Source: Ciona savignyi (Eukaryota; Chordata; Ascidiacea; Phlebobranchia; Cionidae). From it: a stretch of 64,000 nucleotides of DNA. The position numbers and the translations under genes are program-made. This document shows positions 59,303 to 64,000 of this stretch, in pieces; within the stretch, counting starts at the first letter, position 1; the number at the start of each line of letters is the position of its first letter. A model generated the notes under the pieces. The model was not told the DNA's origin, did not search any database, and saw only the letters and a program-made list of their open reading frames with translations. Location of the stretch: the NCBI GenBank assembly GCA_000149265.1, contig CH003361.1, positions 47,731 to 111,730 of the forward strand, read 5' to 3'.

Positions 59303-62300
59303 ATGATTGAATTATCTCCTGCCACAGCCTTTATAACCGGAACCGTTTTGTATTCTGCATATTACCTATCACATTATGGAAAGGTGGGCTTTCAGTGTTT
59401 TATTATTTTTTTATTTTTTTTAATTCACAACATTTAATTATTTTTCTCCAAACAGAAACCAGATTTGTATAAAAAGAACGGCACAAGATTAAGTTCGTTC
59501 GTTGATAAGCATGTGCCAACTTTAAAAAGTCCATATTGGTCATTTTTCTGGGTACCTGGAGGAAAATTGCAAACAGTTGTTGCTTCCTTGCTGCCAATCA
59601 AACAAAGTGTTGAGTATACAAGGTTATCTTAATGTTAAATTTACCAAAAATACTAAACAGTCGTTGTAAAAATACTACACTATATTAACTATACATAACA
59701 TATTAGTGCCTTAAAACATCTTGCAAAGGAATGGATGTTAAAGTCTTATGTTCTTAATTGTTATAAAATATTACTGGACACTACATGTGAATCTTACACC
59801 CACACATAACAACAAAATTACTAATAAATGCAACACAATTGTAATTCCTCCAATAACTCAATCTTGGTATTGAACTATCTATTCATACTTACATTAGGAG
59901 TTGCAAGTGACTTTCATAGTGAATCACCATGATTTTAATTAGGTCCATTTCTCCAATCCAGAGATAGATGGGTAACACGTTAGTAACGGTATATAATATA
60001 TTTCAAAATGTTTTTTTCTTCCGGGTTATTCTATTTTAACTTTTCCCTATGCGGATTTATACCACTGTAGCTGCAAATTTGACTGTCCCAAACTTCAAAT
60101 TGTTATCTTAATTCCCAGGGAAGCAATACCGACCCCAGATGGCGGACAATTCACATTAGCATGGGCTAATAATGAGAATGTAAATAACAACAATTTGCCA
60201 CTTGTTGCTATACTACCTGGTTTGGTGTCCACCAGTAAAACAGGCTACATTCAAAACATTGTTGATGCTGTTGTAAAGAAAGGCTACAGAGCTGTAGTTG
60301 TGGTTAATAGAGGCCTTGAGCTTCCGTGTTTGGTACGTATTCCAGTTATTGTTCAAAGCCATCTTTAGAACATTATTAGTTTCCACATACTTGGTTATAC
60401 ACCACATATGATGTAAAGTTATGGTGTAATGAACCCTTTCATCACTTTTATTAATAAATAAATATTATATTATTATGATATAATGATATAGTAACATGCA
60501 CAGTTAAACATGATGGTATCGTGTACTTTTGACTATAGTACAATAACTGTTTTTGGCATGTAAGTATGTTTGTATCTCTGCAGACAGGCAAAGCTTTCTG
60601 TGCAACACACACCAGTGATTTTGAGCAGGCTATGAGCATAATAAGGCAACGGTATCCAGACACACCAGTAATGGCTATTGGAATATCTCTTGGCAGGTAC
60701 TCTTGCCATAACCTGGTTAAAATATAAACATTTGTTATCTCTTTATTATTAAAATGGATCTTATCTGATAATAACAATAAAAGGATATCCTGTAAAAAAA
60801 TCTGAATTGTTGACATTGGAAATGCTTACAGTCAATGACCAAGTTTGGGTAACATAGAGGTGGAGTGTGTTGAATATAAGAGAAATTTCTATGTTTTTAC
60901 CATTTTACCGTTTTCTGACATACTCAGCAAATAAGCTGCAGCCTAAAAAATATCCTATAATAGCCCTTACCCATTTCATGCCATTTGACCCTCTAATGTG
61001 GGGTATATTTATTTAAAACCTTACAAAAAAATTATAGGCTCAGATATTGCAGTCACTAAGTAATAAAAACTTCAAAAACTCTTTGCTCACATCAAAATAT
61101 ATTATTGACAATGTAATATTACCGACAATCTAATATTTTTACTTTTGTTGACCCCATGTAGGGATGCACAAACTAGAATACCTTGGTATTGTAGAATAGT
61201 TATTTCGAATCCAGAATATCGAATCCTATTCTATATTAAAATGCTCTTTTTACATTTATTGAGAAATAGACACATTATTTAAGTTTAGTCCGTTGTATTT
61301 TACGAAAGTAAAGGGATCAACCTCTCTGGCCAGTGTGATTACATACTTATAATATCCGTTGTGATCAACGCTGCTGCAATATGTACAATGGAAATAAAAA
61401 AGGAACTCCATGCAATTATCGTTTCTTCATGTGTATATTATTTCAAATCCAAATATTCTAAATAAACTTAATATTTGGGATTTTCTACGGGATTTGATTT
61501 TCCTACGGGATTCGAATCCGGAATATTCAATATTCTAGTTTGTGCATCCCTAACCCCATGGTTTAGATATTAAACCAAAACCAGTACAATGCATTATATT
61601 ATTTTGTATAGCCTTTACTACGTTTTCGTCTTTTTAATACTGTGTGTTAAATCCTACAATGTAACTTTCATCTATCACAATTTGAAATCCTATCAATCTA
61701 CTATATTACACAGCTTAATTTTGGGGAGATATCTTTCTATCAAGCAAGAACGAAGTGACCTGCTAGCTGCCTTTCTATATTCCTGTCCATTTGACACTGT
61801 TCAGGGATCAGCAAACATTGAAAAATGGGATAATTGGTTGCTCTACAACATTGTGCTTACTAATAACCTTAAGCAGATCTATATTAGGTGAATGGTTCGT
61901 TAATAACATGGCGGGTTTACATAAATACCCTTTAATCACCTTATACCTCCTGTCAAACAGTATCAGCTGTTACAAAAATTTTTGGTAATATTACACTGTT
62001 CTTTACCATCTTCAGCAAGTGAAGACAAGTTTATTCCACCCTGATAGTTATGTGCCTGAAATGGAAAACACAAGCTTTCATTATATAAGTTTTCACATAT
62101 TTAAACTATTGTTTTTTTTACAGACATAAGGAGATGTTTAAAGATATCGTTGACCACTCCGAGGTTATGAGCTCGCGAAGTATACGTGAAGTGGATATGC
62201 ACTTCACCTCAAAGTTGGTAATAGATCTCTTTAAATCAATGTTGTTTTTTTTGTTTGCCTGACATTCCTTAATGTAAATGTTTCACTTATTTAATAGATT

Positions 62301-63470
62301 TTCTTGGACTTTCTTTTCAAAATGCTTATTTAATACAGTTTCTTGCACTTTCCTTTTAAAAACATTACATTAATGTTACATCTATATAATGATTAACTAT
62401 GGTTTTTGACATTGTTCGAATGCCAGGTAGCTTTTATCCATTTCTATAATTTGTGTCTAAAATTTTTGTTAAATAATGGTATTTACCTAACTGGGTGGAC
62501 GTGATAGCCTATGTACGTTTGGGGTTTAAGAACAAACAAGGTAAGTTCAGTGTAGGTAAACACGTTATAATAAAACACACACCCTCTAACAACACCCATT
62601 AAGCCATTTTTTTTACTTTTTAGGGTGTTTGGTTATGAATCAGTTGATCACTATTACCGTGACAGTCGGCTCACAGCAACACGCCTTCAATCCATACGCA
62701 CTCCAACCCTATGCCTCTGTGCTAACGATGATGCTTTTGTTCCTGAGCATGGTACTTTTATTTAAGTATTATGTATGGGATATGTCATACTTACTTTTTA
62801 GCCAGGGTTGCAGGTTCGAAACTGGTCGCAAGCAAGTCAGTTGTCTCTTTAGGCAAGGCACTCAACGAACAATTACCTGATACCAAATTAAAGGAACGTG
62901 TAAATCATACACAACACACTGCAATAGCTCCGGTAAACCGACTATGGGCGTGAGGTGATCTGACAATTGCCCATTCCATGTGTTAACGCCCCATGCCTTT
63001 TTCCATTCACAGGGATAAACATGCATATAACCCTTTTTAGTGATTTATGCTCTTACCACCATTAATCTACTGACTTATTGGTCGACAACTAAAGCTTGTA
63101 TGGTTTTGGCAATGTTATTGGTGATTGGCTGTGGCTGCACATACGAGAATTTGAATCCTGGTCGGTGATAAAACATGTATCAAAATCGTTTTTAAAAACG
63201 GACATGCATGGCGAACTGTTGCATAGTTATTACAATGTTATGTTCATGGGGATTGTGGGATTCGATACGAGTCTCTTCAACATTTGACTCTTCACAGCTC
63301 TACCACGTGATGACGTCAGCGCTACAGATCACGTTGTATTGGCTGTCACCAGCGGTGGAGGTCACGTGGGACACCTTAGCGGCGCCAATCCCTTCAATAC
63401 CCCGTACTACATTGACGTCATTACCGATTACGTAACAGCGGTATTCAATCATGAAAAAGATCTACATTAA
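59303..63470 (+). CDS. ABHD3: ABHD1/ABHD3-like alpha/beta-hydrolase (phospholipase), 8 exons, about 380 aa
   Basis: Membrane-anchored serine hydrolase of the ABHD1/3 group; vertebrate ABHD3 cleaves medium-chain and oxidised phosphatidylcholines. Exons: 59303-59383, 59456-59622, 60119-60332, 60584-60696, 61714-61887, 62124-62217, 62624-62751, 63298-63470. Exon 1 encodes an N-terminal membrane anchor (TAFITGTVLYSAYYL). Family landmarks: IPTPDGGQFTLAW, LPGLVSTSKTGYIQNIVDAV, nucleophile GISLGS (Ser ~189), REVDMHFTSK, Asp in LCANDDAFVP and His in SGGGHVGHLSG. Vertebrate ABHD3 is about 409 aa. All junctions are in phase except exon 6 to 7, where one extra G appears (see findings). A TTTTTTAG acceptor at 59268 leaves a 34-nt leader. 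ABHD1 cannot be excluded. Confidence 0.88.
61159..61552. mobile_element. hAT-type MITE, 394 bp, perfect ends and 8-bp target duplication
   Basis: Ends TAGGGATGCACAAACTAGAA and its exact reverse complement (identical over 22 bp). ACCCCATG flanks both sides (61151-61158 and 61553-61560). The inside is AT-rich, with inverted GATTCGAAT-type motifs and no reading frame. It lies in ABHD intron 4. Confidence 0.92.
62800..63027 (+). repeat. SINE family 1, 5'-truncated copy in ABHD intron 7
   Basis: Begins in the T-arm-like GGTTGCAGGTTCGAAACTGG, followed by TTTAGGCAAGGCACTCAACG and CCATTCACAGGGATAAACAT. The A-box part is missing. Box B is intact here (GGTTCGAAACT), unlike most copies. Confidence 0.85.
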
Positions 63471-63550
63471 ACATTTATGTAGTATGTTCCGTTATACGCA
63501 TGGTGTTCTCTTCTACAGTTCCTATTGAGAAACTGCTTTCAGAATTTACA

Positions 63551-63556
63551 TTTATT
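63551..63556 (-). terminator. Candidate polyadenylation signal of the - strand terminal exon
   Basis: TTTATT on + is AATAAA on -, 79 bp after the stop codon of the exon at 63635-63806 and 81 bp after the ABHD stop on the other strand. The two genes would have overlapping or abutting 3' ends. Confidence 0.4.
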
Positions 63557-63634
63557 CTAAATGTTGTACACTAACTTTTGTTTTTTTCTTCATACATACA
63601 TACATATATAGTGTTTCAAAGATTTTTTTGTAAT

Positions 63635-63806
63635 TTATACAAAATAAACTAATTTATATGTAATTTCTGTTTCGAATACCACAGTATATGGTTCGCCCAT
63701 TCGCTTATCTAAAGCGTCAAACGGACATTGCAAAATTACAGATCGAACCAGCGACTTACTGTGGTCGGTTATATCCATGAGCAAATAGGCACTTGGCAGA
63801 CGTTTA
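63635..63806 (-). CDS. Probable terminal exon of an unrecognised - strand gene
   Basis: After a CGATTTCAG acceptor the phase-2 frame reads KRLPSAYLLMDITDH, then SVILQCPFDALDKRMGEPYT and ends KLVYFV-stop. On the - strand an AATAAA follows 79 bp later (63551-63556). Composition looks coding and the gene would converge on ABHD. Upstream exons lie beyond the window. I do not recognise the family. Confidence 0.45.
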
Positions 63807-63901
63807 CTGAAATCGATTAACACGAAATCAGTCAATAGTAATGTGTACAACATACAGCTTACAGTACGTCTGAGGTAACCTGATTGTGAACATGTCCGAT
63901 T

Positions 63902-64000
63902 GAGAATCTTAATGGTAAGTGCGCTGCCCTTCAGTCAACGGGCTTTAGCTAAAAAACTGGTCGCCTAGTGTTTGGTTGTGTCTGTACAAGGCGCTTAACA
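63902..64000 (+). repeat. SINE family 1, decayed copy running off the window
   Basis: AATGGTAAGTGCGCTGCCCT, AACTGGTCGCCTAG and TACAAGGCGCTTAACA match the family head and core with many changes. Confidence 0.6.

Noticed and set aside
1..64000. CRISPR arrays, prophage or bacterial operons
   Set aside because: No regularly spaced repeats with unique spacers, no Shine-Dalgarno-led gene runs; all genes are intron-split or have eukaryotic signals.

Overview
This window reads as nuclear DNA of an invertebrate chordate, most likely a tunicate of the Ciona type. That is an inference from AT-rich sequence, introns mostly of 200-700 bp, protein exons whose closest recognisable relatives are vertebrate genes, abundant tRNA-derived SINEs, and several genes whose first coding exon follows a bare splice acceptor (compatible with spliced-leader trans-splicing). 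A 100-N assembly gap lies at 44644-44743. I have no database search; identities rest on recognisable motifs and in-phase exon chains, reconstructed by hand.

Left third (1-22.6 kb), all on the + strand, is a cilium/centrosome neighbourhood: the 3' part of a ninein/ninein-like gene (18 exons, 279-10175, with a one-base frame break in one exon), the axonemal dynein light chain DNAL4 (12512-12829, intronless coding region) and adenylate kinase 7, AK7 (13117-22562), which carries two homologous candidate alternative exons. DNAL4 and AK7 are close enough to be a possible operon.

Middle (22.6-47 kb): a repeat-rich stretch with a non-coding LTR-type element (23833-26705) whose two terminal repeats are partly identical and partly unrelated, two identical tRNA-Lys(CTT) genes plus a decayed one, and the prohormone convertase PCSK2 on the - strand (27809-42559, 14 exons). 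Intron 4 of PCSK2 holds a two-exon + strand gene for an unrecognised secreted, strongly basic protein. After it come SINEs, the gap and a decayed gene copy.

Right third (47-64 kb): a complete MetX/Met2-type homoserine/serine O-acetyltransferase on the - strand (48047-52646, 9 exons), unusual for an animal; an orphan membrane-protein exon (54655-54990) related to the decayed copy at 45.4 kb; a nest of SINEs and a 952-bp inverted-repeat element; a TFPT/INO80F-like gene (58412-58738); an ABHD1/3-like lipase gene (59303-63470); and the probable terminal exon of an opposing gene (63635-63806).

Two SINE families recur. Family 1 (about 290 bp, tRNA-like head, ATCCT-repeat tail) occurs at least ten times. 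Family 2 (about 115 bp, Ser/Leu-tRNA-like) occurs three times. Several short inverted-repeat DNA transposons sit in introns. No CRISPR, phage or bacterial operon structure is present.
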